From Bacteroidetes bacterium UBA4408 (GTDB lineage: Bacteria; Bacteroidota; Bacteroidia; UBA4408), in assembly GCA_002389785.1 (NCBI GenBank), contig DGQS01000096.1, positions 1-16,781 on the forward strand: 16,781 nt of DNA, written 5' to 3'. Below the pieces are notes generated by a model that ran no database searches, had not been told where the DNA came from, and saw only the letters and a program-made list of their open reading frames with translations. Numbering within the stretch: position 1 is the stretch's first letter; the number at the start of each line of letters is the position of its first letter. Positions 1 to 8,017 of this stretch are shown here, one piece after another. A program made the position numbers and the translations under genes.

Positions 1-778
1 CTAGCGTTATTGCAATCACTAGTAGTAAGGTTGGAATGCTCCACACAACATTAATGAACCAAACCACAAAGTCGTCTATTTTACCACGATAAAAGCCGGC
101 TATGGATCCTAAAAAGATGCCAATAACTATACTAATAAAAACCGAAATTAATCCAACTGATAAAGATATGATGGTGCCCGACATGAGCCGGCTTAGCAAA
201 TCGCGTCCAAAACGATCGGTACCAAACCAATATGTTTTAACAAAAATATTATTTTGAATAAGTTGCTGACGTAATTGTTCGATGGGCTCCGTTTTAATTT
301 CTCCCTCGTAAGTAAAGAAGGTTAAATTGCCTTTGCTGTCGTTTGCTACATTTTTATTGAAGGATAGGGGATAACAAACATCGGCTATAGAAAGGCGTTG
401 TTCAACACCATTAAAATTTGACAAACCTGTATATTCAATAACCACAATATCTCCACCTTCAAACTTATATTTCTCAATGGGTATTAAAAGGTAATTACTT
501 TCAGTTCCGCCAAAAAATAGCTTATTCCAAAAATGATTTTCATGAGGTCGTTCGTTTTTTCGCACTTTGAGCATAGTAACTGAAAAACCTGGGGGACGAG
601 TGCTTAATTGCAAGTTCATTTGATTCGCCATTGGGGTATTGTCGGGGCGAATTAATGAACCCAATATACTTACCATTACTGCAATACCAATTACCAATAA
701 ACCGCCAAGCGCAAGATTGTTTTTTTTAAGCTTGTGCCAAGTAACAGCGGTTAACGATTGAGATGTAGTTGATTTCAA
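1..778 (-). CDS. OppC/DppC-type ABC transporter permease, 3' end cut by window
   Basis: Inner-membrane permease subunit of a peptide/nickel-type ABC importer; 259 codons are present and the C-terminus is outside the window. One membrane segment lies at about residues 22-42. From residue 186 the family core is visible: GTDRFGRDLLSRLMSG, then membrane helices and the start of the region facing the ATPase (FYRGKIDDFV, WSIPTLL). Between them lie about 140 hydrophilic residues, longer than I expect for E. coli OppC. The start is TTG at 778: no in-frame ATG precedes the first membrane helix, and GGAAAGGAAG (797-788) sits 9 bases upstream. The TTG shares bases with the TGA stop of the glycosyltransferase gene (TTGA), so translation is probably coupled. 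Substrate unknown; no ATPase or binding protein is in view. Family assignment is firm, substrate is not. Confidence 0.9.
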   Translation of the reverse strand, partial: MKSTTSQSLTAVTWHKLKKNNLALGGLLVIGIAVMVSILGSLIRPDNTPMANQMNLQLSTRPPGFSVTMLKVRKNERPHENHFWNKLFFGGTESNYLLIPIEKYKFEGGDIVVIEYTGLSNFNGVEQRLSIADVCYPLSFNKNVANDSKGNLTFFTYEGEIKTEPIEQLRQQLIQNNIFVKTYWFGTDRFGRDLLSRLMSGTIISLSVGLISVFISIVIGIFLGSIAGFYRGKIDDFVVWFINVVWSIPTLLLVIAITL

Positions 779-1926
779 TGTAATTTTCTTCCTTTCCAAT
801 TATAGCTTCCTTGTAGGGCAAACAAAGCAATTGCTCCTATTAAAATAGGATACAACAAAACAATCATTGCAGCTTTGTAAAATTTTATTTTTTCGTTAAA
901 AAAAGGATGGGCTGCACGCATAAAGTAGTAATCGACAAATAACTTTGTCAAAAATAAAAGTAAAAACACGAGTATTCCCTTGGAATAAAAAAAAGAACTA
1001 ATAGCAGTTGTTAACAACATCAGGTTTATAGCAAATACGATAAATGCAACAACTTGTACATAGGTATCCCGATAATAAAATCCTTTGGCAGCCCACCTTA
1101 AGCGTTGATGAATAAAATTTGAAAGGCTTGTTTGAGGAACAGTTTCAACCAACACTTCCTTTGATTTGATAAAATGTATATCGTTTGGAAATTGATTTTG
1201 AAATGCGAGCAATAAGAACATGTCATCGCCGGAGGCGAGCGATTGCCCTTTAATTTGATGCTGTATCTGAAGATAAGCTAGCCTGTTAAATGCCATGTTT
1301 GCAGCACTGCACAACAGGGCTTTCTGCGCAAACAAGGAAGCAGCTCCGCTCATTACCAGACTTTGTATATCGAAGTATTGAAAATCAACCAAGAAGGTGT
1401 TTTTTGGTTCACGTTTGATCGAAATGGGTGCAACAATTAATTTGGCATTTCTTTCACGGTAGAAGGCCTCAAGATTACTGATCCAATTTTTTGGAAAGCG
1501 GCAATCGGCATCAGTGCATATGAGCAAATCGCCGGTGGCTACTGAAATTGCGGCTGCTATTGCTCTTTTTTTTGGACTTGTATTTTTAGAAGTGTCTTTT
1601 AGTTCAATAAGTCGTAGAACATTTTTTGGATGAGCTTTACTTATTTGTTGAATGGTAGAAACGGTGGTGTCTGTGGAATTATCATCAACTACAATAATTT
1701 CAACTAAATCTGAAGGGTAATTTTGATGAATAATATCGTGTAGACAGGTGCTAATATTTTGGGCTTCGTTTCGTGCGGCAATTACTACCGAGACTTTTGT
1801 AATTGGAGTATTAGGCAATGCAACTAGGTAGTTTTCTTCTTTGTTCCATAAAAAGCGTAAGCGCAAAAAATAAATTAAATACAGCACTGATACTGCCCCT
1901 GTGAAAATTACTGTTACACTATTCAT
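775..1926 (-). CDS. Membrane-anchored family 2 glycosyltransferase
   Basis: Transfers a sugar from a nucleotide-sugar donor to an unknown envelope acceptor at the inner membrane. With the ATG at 1926 the protein has 383 residues. It shows an N-terminal helix (about 4-22), the GT-A opening VSVVIAARNEA (45-55), VDDNSTD (80-86), the DxD metal site in TDADC (D139, D141), the DD pair at 234-235 where the general base is expected, and QRLRW (274-278), the Q/RxxRW motif of cellulose-synthase-like enzymes. Hydrophobic helices lie at about 290-330 and 352-371. The chosen ATG overlaps the upstream stop by 8 bases (ATGAATAG); longer in-frame starts would read far into the upstream gene. It lies between a flippase-like gene and an ABC permease in one transcript, which suggests envelope glycolipid or polysaccharide work. 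Donor and product cannot be read from sequence. Confidence 0.9.
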   Translation of the reverse strand: MNSVTVIFTGAVSVLYLIYFLRLRFLWNKEENYLVALPNTPITKVSVVIAARNEAQNISTCLHDIIHQNYPSDLVEIIVVDDNSTDTTVSTIQQISKAHPKNVLRLIELKDTSKNTSPKKRAIAAAISVATGDLLICTDADCRFPKNWISNLEAFYRERNAKLIVAPISIKREPKNTFLVDFQYFDIQSLVMSGAASLFAQKALLCSAANMAFNRLAYLQIQHQIKGQSLASGDDMFLLLAFQNQFPNDIHFIKSKEVLVETVPQTSLSNFIHQRLRWAAKGFYYRDTYVQVVAFIVFAINLMLLTTAISSFFYSKGILVFLLLFLTKLFVDYYFMRAAHPFFNEKIKFYKAAMIVLLYPILIGAIALFALQGSYNWKGRKLH

Positions 1927-2890
1927 TTTCAGAATTAAAAAAACGAAGTTGAAAAACATAGTATGCACCAACAATAGCAGGTAAGGCAAGATTAATGAAC
2001 CATACAATAAACGCAGCTGTTAGCACTTCGGCACAGCTTTCAGGATTTTCACAAAATAATGCAACTGCCACTGAACCCCTTACACCTAATTCGGTAAGGG
2101 CAAATGTGGGAACCAAAGAAACAATAAAAAAATACAAAAATACAAGCAATGCACTCTCAATGGGATGTACGATGAGGTTGGCTATTTTTAGGACAAGTAA
2201 AAACTGTACGGTAAATATGATGTACCGACAAAGCGAAAGCAAAATTACTTTAGAAAGATCGCGCGCCGGGAGTTCAATCGATTGGAAATTATAAGGAATA
2301 ATTGAATGTATAAAATTCCATTTTTTCCAAGAAATGGCAATGTTTTTAAAATTGTAGAATAAGTAAAAGGAAACAAGAATAACACCCACAACAAAGAACA
2401 AGAGTGGATAATAAAAGGCAGTCAACAGCGCACTTTTAAATAGGTACTGATGTAAGGCGACCAAACCGAAACAAAGTGTAAGCATAACTTGACTTATACT
2501 TCCTACCATGCTTAAAATAAGTGCATCGGGCTTGGATGCTTTGCGAAGAAAAAATAGTTTACCAATAAATTCTCCTGCGCGGTTGGGCGTTACCAAACTT
2601 GCGCTAATACCGGCCAATATTGATTTTAAAGAAGCTGCAAATGTGATGGGCTCGAGACGTTGAATTAACAATTTCCACTTTACAGCTTCAATCGACCAGT
2701 TTGCAAAAACCAAGATGATAGTAATCAACAAATAATACCGATTACTTCCAGTTAATTTTTGAATGAAATTTGTGGTGAGAGTTTTGGCATCAACAGCCGA
2801 CAATTTGGAGTACAAGTAAGCTAAACAAAGCAACACCAACAAGGTTTTAATACTGAAACTGATTCGCTTTTTTTGTGTTTTGCTCAACAT
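1919..2890 (-). CDS. Flippase-like integral membrane protein, lysylphosphatidylglycerol synthase TM/UPF0104 family
   Basis: Polytopic inner-membrane protein of 323 residues related to the membrane half of MprF/AglD-type proteins, without the soluble aminoacyl-transferase half. Hydrophobic helices cover most of the protein, and ASLVTPNRAGEFIGK matches the conserved TPxRxGE segment of the family. Family members are thought to move lipids or lipid-linked sugars; that role is inferred here from the adjacent glycosyltransferase. The ATG at 2890 was chosen because it precedes a basic stretch and the first helix, and lies about 25 bases behind a candidate promoter -7 element. The open frame continues upstream to 3049, but that part would overlap the divergent gene and looks non-coding. 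The gene heads the three-gene operon. Confidence 0.85.
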   Translation of the reverse strand: MLSKTQKKRISFSIKTLLVLLCLAYLYSKLSAVDAKTLTTNFIQKLTGSNRYYLLITIILVFANWSIEAVKWKLLIQRLEPITFAASLKSILAGISASLVTPNRAGEFIGKLFFLRKASKPDALILSMVGSISQVMLTLCFGLVALHQYLFKSALLTAFYYPLLFFVVGVILVSFYLFYNFKNIAISWKKWNFIHSIIPYNFQSIELPARDLSKVILLSLCRYIIFTVQFLLVLKIANLIVHPIESALLVFLYFFIVSLVPTFALTELGVRGSVAVALFCENPESCAEVLTAAFIVWFINLALPAIVGAYYVFQLRFFNSENE

Positions 2891-2914
2891 GCTGAATTTG
2901 CAAATAGGTAAAGG

Positions 2915-2922
2915 CAAAAGTA
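2915..2922 (-). promoter_or_regulatory. Candidate Bacteroidota -7 element (TACTTTTG) for the envelope operon
   Basis: On the minus strand TACTTTTG fits the TAnnTTTG consensus of the Bacteroidota primary sigma factor. An imperfect -33 candidate (CTTTC) lies 18 bases further upstream. Transcription would start near 2909, giving a short leader to the ATG at 2890. Inferred from consensus only. Confidence 0.4.
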
Positions 2923-2970
2923 ACAGATTACTTGGCAAGTGAAAGCAGCAGTTGAAAATGGTTCGCTCGT

Positions 2971-2989
2971 ATTGTAAATCGTTTACAAT
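2971..2989. repeat. Perfect inverted repeat ATTGTAAA-tcg-TTTACAAT in a divergent intergenic region
   Basis: Two 8-base arms separated by 3 bases, centred between divergently transcribed genes and 21 bases upstream of the pseudouridine synthase start. The size and symmetry suit a dimeric regulator operator; a small hairpin in the leader is the alternative. No known operator was recognised. Confidence 0.5.
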
Positions 2990-3010
2990 TAAATCTATTA
3001 CTTTTATACC

Positions 3011-3715
3011 ATGTTGGATAAAAGCGATATACTTTACGAGGATAATCACATCATTGCTGTAAATAAAAAACCTTCACAGATTGTGCAAGGGGATAAAACA
3101 GGTGATGCTCCATTGAGCGATTTTGTAAAGCAATACATTAAAGAAAAATATGGTAAACCCGGTGAGGTGTTTTTAGGAACCGTGCACCGTATTGACCGTC
3201 CGGTAAGTGGAGTTGTACTTTTTGCTCGCACCAGCAAAGCATTAACTCGTTTAAATGAACTTTTCAGGACTAAAGAAATACAAAAAACCTACTGGGCAGT
3301 TGTAAGAGAAAGACCTTTAGCTGAAGCGGGTACATTGGTGCATTACCTCAAGAAAAATGAAGCACAAAATCGCAGTAAAGCATATGAAACCGAAACTGCG
3401 GGAGCATTGCGCTCAGAATTGGATTATAAATTAATTGCATCATCGGCGGCTTATTTTTTACTTGAAATTCATCCGCATACCGGCAGGCATCATCAAATTC
3501 GTGTTCAATTATCGAGTATGGGTTGCCCCATTAAAGGGGATACTAAATATGGTTTTAAACGAGGCAATGAGGATGCTAGTATACATTTACATGCACGAAG
3601 TGTTGAATTTGTTCATCCGGTAACAAAGCAAAATGTAAAAATTACTGCACAGGCCCCCAATGAGGTGTTATGGAATGAATTTTCACGTTTAACAGCCAAT
3701 AAACAAAATGCTTAA
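3011..3715 (+). CDS. RluA-family pseudouridine synthase
   Basis: Cytoplasmic enzyme converting uridine to pseudouridine in rRNA or tRNA. At 234 residues it has the catalytic domain only, with no S4 RNA-binding domain. The catalytic motif is HRIDRPVSG with the nucleophile Asp62; downstream HPHTGRHHQIRVQL is the second conserved family motif, followed by GCPIKGDTKYG. The size and lack of an S4 domain are closer to TruC/RluA than to RluC/RluD, but the target site cannot be decided. The ATG at 3011 directly precedes the conserved ILYEDNHIIAVNKKP strand. The next gene begins 5 bases after the stop, so the two are probably co-transcribed. Confidence 0.93.
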   Translation: MLDKSDILYEDNHIIAVNKKPSQIVQGDKTGDAPLSDFVKQYIKEKYGKPGEVFLGTVHRIDRPVSGVVLFARTSKALTRLNELFRTKEIQKTYWAVVRERPLAEAGTLVHYLKKNEAQNRSKAYETETAGALRSELDYKLIASSAAYFLLEIHPHTGRHHQIRVQLSSMGCPIKGDTKYGFKRGNEDASIHLHARSVEFVHPVTKQNVKITAQAPNEVLWNEFSRLTANKQNA

Positions 3716-3720
3716 TTTAA

Positions 3721-4374
3721 ATGGAAAAGGAGAAAGCAAAAATTAAACTGGTATTGGTTGACGATCATCAAATGTTGCTGGATGGCTTGGCTGCTTTATT
3801 GCGGGGTGAGCAGCGATTTGACTTGGTTGGCTTGTGCAATAATGCCAAATATGCACTGGAATTAATAGAAACTACTGCTCCCGATATCGTAATTACAGAT
3901 ATTAATATGCCTGAAATATCGGGTGTTGAGCTTACCCGAATGATTCGAAAGTACTATCCCAAAATAAAAGTTTTGGCGCTTTCAATGTTTGGCGAACGAA
4001 GTACAATCAGCGAAATGCTTGAAGCAGGAATTTCGGGTTATATCTTAAAAAATACAGGAAAGGAAGAGTTAATCAAAGCCCTTATAAAAGTACAGGAGGG
4101 TGGAATGTATTTTAGTGATGAAATTACCGAAGAATTAATAAAATCGATTTCTCAAAAAGCAGAAATAAAAGAGGAGGGACAAGTTAGATTAACAGAAAGA
4201 GAATTGGAAATTGTTAAGCTAATAGCTGCTGAAAAAAGCAATTTGGAGATAGCTACGCAATTATTCATCAGCGAGCGAACTGTTGAAACTCACCGGAAAA
4301 ATATTTTCAGAAAGACCAATACCAAAGGAGTTGTAGGATTATTGAAGTTAGCGATGGAGCAAAAATGGATTTAA
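3721..4374 (+). CDS. NarL/FixJ-type response regulator (receiver + LuxR HTH)
   Basis: DNA-binding two-component regulator of 217 residues. The receiver domain (about 8-125) has the acidic pair D14-D15, phosphoacceptor D60 in ITDINMPE, the S88 switch residue and K110 in ILKNTGKEE. A LuxR-type helix-turn-helix follows at about 155-212, with LTERELEIVKLIA and the recognition region SERTVETHRKNIFRKT. Layout and length are standard. It follows the pseudouridine synthase by 5 bases. No histidine kinase lies within view, so it is an orphan locally; its kinase and targets are unknown. Confidence 0.95.
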   Translation: MEKEKAKIKLVLVDDHQMLLDGLAALLRGEQRFDLVGLCNNAKYALELIETTAPDIVITDINMPEISGVELTRMIRKYYPKIKVLALSMFGERSTISEMLEAGISGYILKNTGKEELIKALIKVQEGGMYFSDEITEELIKSISQKAEIKEEGQVRLTERELEIVKLIAAEKSNLEIATQLFISERTVETHRKNIFRKTNTKGVVGLLKLAMEQKWI

Positions 4375-4497
4375 GAATTTTAAGTCTATAGCATATCCGT
4401 GCCGGTGGGTATATAAAATTACGTAGTAGGCGGTATTGCAGTAGGTAACCTTATTGATGAGTTTTGTGTATAAACTAAACTCATGAAAAAAATTCAC
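4348..4497 (-). pseudogene. Possible short or relic ORF in the convergent gap
   Basis: A GTG-started frame of 49 codons runs antisense across the gap and ends inside the antisense of the response regulator's last codons. Its middle reads VILYTHRHGYAIDL, which looks more protein-like than the rest of the gap, but no family was recognised and there is no ribosome binding site. It could be a decayed gene fragment or chance. On the opposite strand a 17-codon ATG frame (4483-4536) is equally unsupported. Confidence 0.15.
4457..4484. repeat. Inverted repeat ATGAGTTT / AAACTCAT with 12-base loop
   Basis: Perfect 8-base arms (4457-4464 and 4477-4484) in the gap between two convergent genes. It might help end transcription from either side, but it is AT-rich and has no clear U-tract, so it is not a convincing intrinsic terminator. 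Confidence 0.4.
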
Positions 4498-4543
4498 AAC
4501 TTTACCATTGGCGGTATACCCGGAACTTCTTTGTAAACGGCAC

Positions 4544-5164
4544 TTATCTTAACGAGCGTAAATAAGCTTCACTCTCGTTGCCTAAATTTAATAACAAGTC
4601 AAGTATACTTAAATTAGGTACAAAAGGGAATTTCCCTTCAAATACCTGAATGTATTCAGGGAAAATTTTTTCACTTTGTTTTTTCGGTGAAAACAAATTT
4701 CGTGCATCGGTAAATGCATTGCTTGTTTGTAAATATTCATTGGTAAAGAAACACGTGAACTGGAGGTTAATTAATTCGGTGATTTTTTGCTGTAATTCGA
4801 AATTATAATCGAGTAAAAAGGGGACTTGTTTTTTGTAAAATGGAAGCAGGTCATCTTGAAAGTATTCGAAGAAGGGAGATGAGGAATATGCGCTTTCAAT
4901 GCTTCGCCAATGTTGTTGTTGCCAATTAGTTTTGTAATCTATCCGCAGATCTTTGCTTAAACTTTTGTTTTTTCGTTCTTGCAATGGAATGCTTAACACT
5001 TGCTTCCCGTTAGCTCCAAGAATTTCGCATCGATTACGATAGGTTTGTTTTATAAAAAACTCGTGTGCTTCAATTCCAATGTTCTTATAAAAAAGTGCCT
5101 CGCTGTAATAAGCTATGGGAGCCAAATAGGCAGTACTTACTACAAGAGTTTGTGCTTGCATCAT
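4544..5164 (-). CDS. WbqC-like family protein
   Basis: 206-residue cytoplasmic protein of the WbqC-like family, whose biochemical role is not settled; some members sit in surface-polysaccharide loci. Family features visible are the N-terminal AYLAPIAYYS, the KQTYRNRCEILGANGK block (about 40-55), LSIPLQ, and WQQQHWRSIESAYSSSPFF (about 81-99). No signal peptide or membrane helix. It is the last gene of the minus-strand array, 53 bases after lepB. Two adjacent ATG codons (5164, 5161) make the exact start uncertain by one residue. The par-dapB-lepB-wbqC order is, to my knowledge, widespread in Bacteroidota, which hints at a housekeeping rather than strain-specific role. Confidence 0.85.
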   Translation of the reverse strand: MMQAQTLVVSTAYLAPIAYYSEALFYKNIGIEAHEFFIKQTYRNRCEILGANGKQVLSIPLQERKNKSLSKDLRIDYKTNWQQQHWRSIESAYSSSPFFEYFQDDLLPFYKKQVPFLLDYNFELQQKITELINLQFTCFFTNEYLQTSNAFTDARNLFSPKKQSEKIFPEYIQVFEGKFPFVPNLSILDLLLNLGNESEAYLRSLR

Positions 5165-5217
5165 GAAGGGTAAAGGTTCTACTTCTTATTAGAGCAAATT
5201 GAAGGTAGATAAGCCAA

Positions 5218-6474
5218 TTATGCTTTAGCCGCTTTTCGTTTTCTATAAATCGATAAGCCCAACCAAATAAGTGCAATGAAGCCACCAATAGGTAAAAAGT
5301 AAGAGCGTGTTACACCGTAATTGGTAATGAAGGAAAACATTCGGTTCCAGCGTATTTTTTTAAATAAATTACTTTCGTTTGCATCCAAACTCAACCATAC
5401 GAATACTCCTTTTCCAACAATGTGATCAATGGGAACAAATCCCCAAAAGCGCGAATCTGCTGAATTGTGGCGATTATCACCCATCATAAAGTAGTAATCC
5501 ATTTTAAAAGTATAACTCGTAGCAACAACATCGTTTATGAAAATTGTACTGTCTTTTACCGTTAGCTTATTGTGTTCGTACACTTCAATAAGTCGCGCAT
5601 ACAGTGGAATATTTTTAGTTGTTAATTGCACTGTCGCACCTTCTTTTGGAATTACAATTGGGCCGTAATTATCAACATTCCAAGGAAAGTTTGCATGATG
5701 CGGATACATGCTGATGGTATCGATTGATTTTGGATTTTCTATATAAGGTTCAACCGATTTAACATTGGCAAATTGTTTTATTTTTTCGGCATTTTCGGCA
5801 GTTAATAACATGGCATATTCTCCGGGCGTTTCAATGGGGCCACCTTCAGTAATTCCTAGTTCCTGTATAGACTTAGAATTAAAGCCGCTTCCATCGGTCA
5901 CAACATGGTATCGAAATTGCATTTTTAAAGGCTTTTCAGCCATTTTGTTATTGATGTAAAGGGTACTTTCTTTTACCTGTAATGTGTCGCCGGGTATTGC
6001 AACGCAACGCTTGATATAATTTTCTTGTTTATCAACCGGTCTGAAATCTTCCATGGGATAATTAAAAACTACCACATCGTTATTTTTAATTTTTCCGAAT
6101 CCAGGTAATCGATAATAAGGTAATTTAATCCATTCAAGATACGATTTAGTATCATCCGTAAAGGGCATCGTGTGATGCGCAAAAGGAAAAGATAAAGGCG
6201 TATTGGGAATGCGTGCACCGTAACTAACTTTACTAACGAATAGGAAATCACCTACCAGCAATGATTTTTCCATAGAAGAAGTAGGAATGGTGTATGCCTC
6301 AATAAAAAATGTACGAATCAGGGTGGCTGCAATCACAGCAAATATAATGGCATCGGTCCATTCGCGAAGCATCGATTTTTTTGTATCGCTTTTGCGTAGT
6401 ACGAAATACAATCCAAAGGTGATTAATCCAAGGAATAAAACCAGTACTATATTTTTCTTTTTTGTTGTTGCCAT
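5218..6474 (-). CDS. lepB: Signal peptidase I
   Basis: Membrane serine protease that removes signal peptides from exported proteins. It has 418 residues, against 324 in E. coli. Two N-terminal membrane helices (about 8-26 and 41-57) precede the catalytic serine S67 in IPTSSMEKSLL; the catalytic lysine is K154 in YIKRCVAIPGD; box E is MMGDNRHNSADSRFWGFVP. About 180 residues lie between the Lys box and box E, the enlarged form I associate with Bacteroidota. A further helix (about 393-410) followed by basic residues ends the protein, suggesting a C-terminal anchor. It follows dapB by 74 bases on the same strand. The ATG at 6474 precedes a lysine-rich start and the first helix. Confidence 0.96.
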   Translation of the reverse strand: MATTKKKNIVLVLFLGLITFGLYFVLRKSDTKKSMLREWTDAIIFAVIAATLIRTFFIEAYTIPTSSMEKSLLVGDFLFVSKVSYGARIPNTPLSFPFAHHTMPFTDDTKSYLEWIKLPYYRLPGFGKIKNNDVVVFNYPMEDFRPVDKQENYIKRCVAIPGDTLQVKESTLYINNKMAEKPLKMQFRYHVVTDGSGFNSKSIQELGITEGGPIETPGEYAMLLTAENAEKIKQFANVKSVEPYIENPKSIDTISMYPHHANFPWNVDNYGPIVIPKEGATVQLTTKNIPLYARLIEVYEHNKLTVKDSTIFINDVVATSYTFKMDYYFMMGDNRHNSADSRFWGFVPIDHIVGKGVFVWLSLDANESNLFKKIRWNRMFSFITNYGVTRSYFLPIGGFIALIWLGLSIYRKRKAAKA

Positions 6475-6548
6475 ATTTCAGTGTTTTCCTGAGTTTAATT
6501 ACTTGTTGTTGGATTATTAAGTTGCACTATAAATTTTTAATTGGTTAC

Positions 6549-7268
6549 TTAAACATAACCTAGAACATGTTTCATTTCATGCACGCCCTTTCTATTGGCA
6601 AGCCATTCGGCAGCTATAACCGCTCCTAAAGCGAATCCTTTTCGATTATGTGCAGTATGTTTAATTTCGATACTATCTATTTCGGATGAATAATTAATAC
6701 TGTGAGTTCCCGGAACTCCATCAATTCTCAAAGATTCGATTCCAATTTCATTTTTCGAATTTGTAACTTCATTTACCCATTTTGTTTTGTTGGGTAAAAC
6801 AGCAATTATATCATTTACAAGAGTAATGGCTGTTCCGCTTGGAGCATCTAATTTTTGAAGATGATGAATTTCCTGTATGCTTACTTCGTAATCGGGATAA
6901 CCTTGCATTAATTGAGCGAGTTTTTTATTGAGTTCAAAAAAAATAGTTACACCCAAACTAAAATTACTGGCATAAAGTAAGGCCTGATTTTGATCACTGC
7001 AAAGTTGCTTAACATGATTTAACTTTTGGTACCAGCCGGTGGTACCTACCACCACAGGTATATTCGCAGCAAAACATTGTTCAATATTAGCAACTGCTGC
7101 TTCGGGTTTTGTAAATTCAATGGCGCAGTCAATTGCTTGTGATTTTAAACTTTCAGAACTTATGGTATGCTTACTGGAATATTTAGCAACAATGGCATGG
7201 CCTCTTTGCAGAGCGATGGATTCAATTTCTTTTCCCATTTTTCCGTATCCGATCAAGGCAATTTTCAT
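6549..7268 (-). CDS. dapB: 4-hydroxy-tetrahydrodipicolinate reductase
   Basis: Cytoplasmic NAD(P)H-dependent reductase of the diaminopimelate/lysine pathway, supplying the peptidoglycan cross-link amino acid. At 239 residues it is shorter than the E. coli enzyme (273), as I expect in this phylum. The nucleotide-binding loop GYGKMG (7-12), VVGTTGWY (73-80) and the signature EIHHLQKLDAPSGTA (133-147) with catalytic H135 and K139 are all present. It lies 54 bases after DUF5683 and upstream of lepB. No other dap gene is in view. Confidence 0.96.
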   Translation of the reverse strand: MKIALIGYGKMGKEIESIALQRGHAIVAKYSSKHTISSESLKSQAIDCAIEFTKPEAAVANIEQCFAANIPVVVGTTGWYQKLNHVKQLCSDQNQALLYASNFSLGVTIFFELNKKLAQLMQGYPDYEVSIQEIHHLQKLDAPSGTAITLVNDIIAVLPNKTKWVNEVTNSKNEIGIESLRIDGVPGTHSINYSSEIDSIEIKHTAHNRKGFALGAVIAAEWLANRKGVHEMKHVLGYV

Positions 7269-7322
7269 TTGTGATAAGTTTTGTATAGACGCTTTTAGAA
7301 GGAAATTTTTTTTCAGGTAAAA

Positions 7323-7964
7323 CTAAAATTTTAAACTAATTCCAATTCCCGAGGCAAAGGTAGCAGAAGGAAAGGTTACAGGCATCCATTGCATACTTAG
7401 ATCATCACTCACATCAAAATAAAATAAATTGGCATCCACATTTGCATCCACAATATTCAGCACATAAAAAAGCGCAAAACCAATTACACTTAAATCTCTG
7501 TTTCTACGGTAGTAGTCTTTGTATTCAATTAATGTTTGTTGATTGGGATATTGAGTCGCATAATCATCAATTGTCGATTCATCATCGTCGTTTCTCAGGA
7601 TGAGTGCTTTCTTATACTTGAGGTACCTGGAGTTATTAATGGTAAACAAATAACTCATGGCACCAAAACCGGCATAAACAACAGGGATTTTCCAGTATTT
7701 GGCATTGTATGCTTGACCTAAACCCGGGAGCACCGTTGAAAACAAAGTTGCTTTACGTGCTGAATGCTTTTTCAGGATGGTGCTTTTAATGGTATCACTA
7801 TTTGCACCAATGTTAGAAACATTTTCTGATTTTACAGTAGTTAGCTGCTCCTTGCTTATTTTGCTTGTATCTTGCTCCAAAACCGGAGACGACTGAGCAA
7901 AAAGTTGATGACTTCCTAAAAGGAAAAAAATAAAAGCGAAGGAAGTGTGGAATAACTTTTTCAT
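7323..7964 (-). CDS. DUF5683 family exported protein
   Basis: 213-residue protein of unknown function with an N-terminal signal peptide, probably cut after LFAQ near residue 23. The family core is seen at about 80-110 as LPGLGQAYNAKYWKIPVVY, followed by hydrophobic stretches that could be membrane segments. The family is common in Bacteroidota next to parB and dapB. The ATG at 7964 was preferred over one at 7991 because it directly begins the basic-hydrophobic signal peptide, whereas the upstream codons lie inside an intercistronic inverted repeat. No function can be assigned; envelope location is inferred. Confidence 0.85.
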   Translation of the reverse strand: MKKLFHTSFAFIFFLLGSHQLFAQSSPVLEQDTSKISKEQLTTVKSENVSNIGANSDTIKSTILKKHSARKATLFSTVLPGLGQAYNAKYWKIPVVYAGFGAMSYLFTINNSRYLKYKKALILRNDDDESTIDDYATQYPNQQTLIEYKDYYRRNRDLSVIGFALFYVLNIVDANVDANLFYFDVSDDLSMQWMPVTFPSATFASGIGISLKF

Positions 7965-7980
7965 TAAAATAGAGCAAGCA

Positions 7981-8017
7981 TTAACGTCCAATTAATATTA
8001 CAATAATTGGACGTTAA
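7981..8017. repeat. Strong hairpin between parB and DUF5683 (14-base perfect arms)
   Basis: Arms TTAACGTCCAATTA (7981-7994) and TAATTGGACGTTAA (8004-8017) are perfectly complementary around a 9-base loop; the stem can be extended by GCA/TGC across a two-base bulge. It fills most of the gap after the parB stop. On the transcribed minus strand it is followed by TGCTTGCTCTATTTTA, not a clean U-tract, so an attenuator, RNA-processing or mRNA-stability element is as likely as an intrinsic terminator. Confidence 0.75.

Noticed and set aside
1995..2294. 99-codon plus-strand frame
   Set aside because: Antisense to conserved flippase-like and glycosyltransferase sequence, no domain and low-complexity composition.
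2891..3049. N-terminal extension of the flippase-like protein
   Set aside because: It would overlap the divergent gene and contains promoter-like and palindromic sequence; the ATG at 2890 fits the topology better.
4752..4757. CACGTG core, possible parS site (also at 9016-9021)
   Set aside because: The flanks do not form the TGTTTCACGTGAAACA-type palindrome; both sites are inside coding sequence and look like chance matches.
7696..7720. Sigma-54-like TGGCA...TTG sequence
   Set aside because: Spacing does not fit the -24/-12 rule and it lies inside the DUF5683 coding region.
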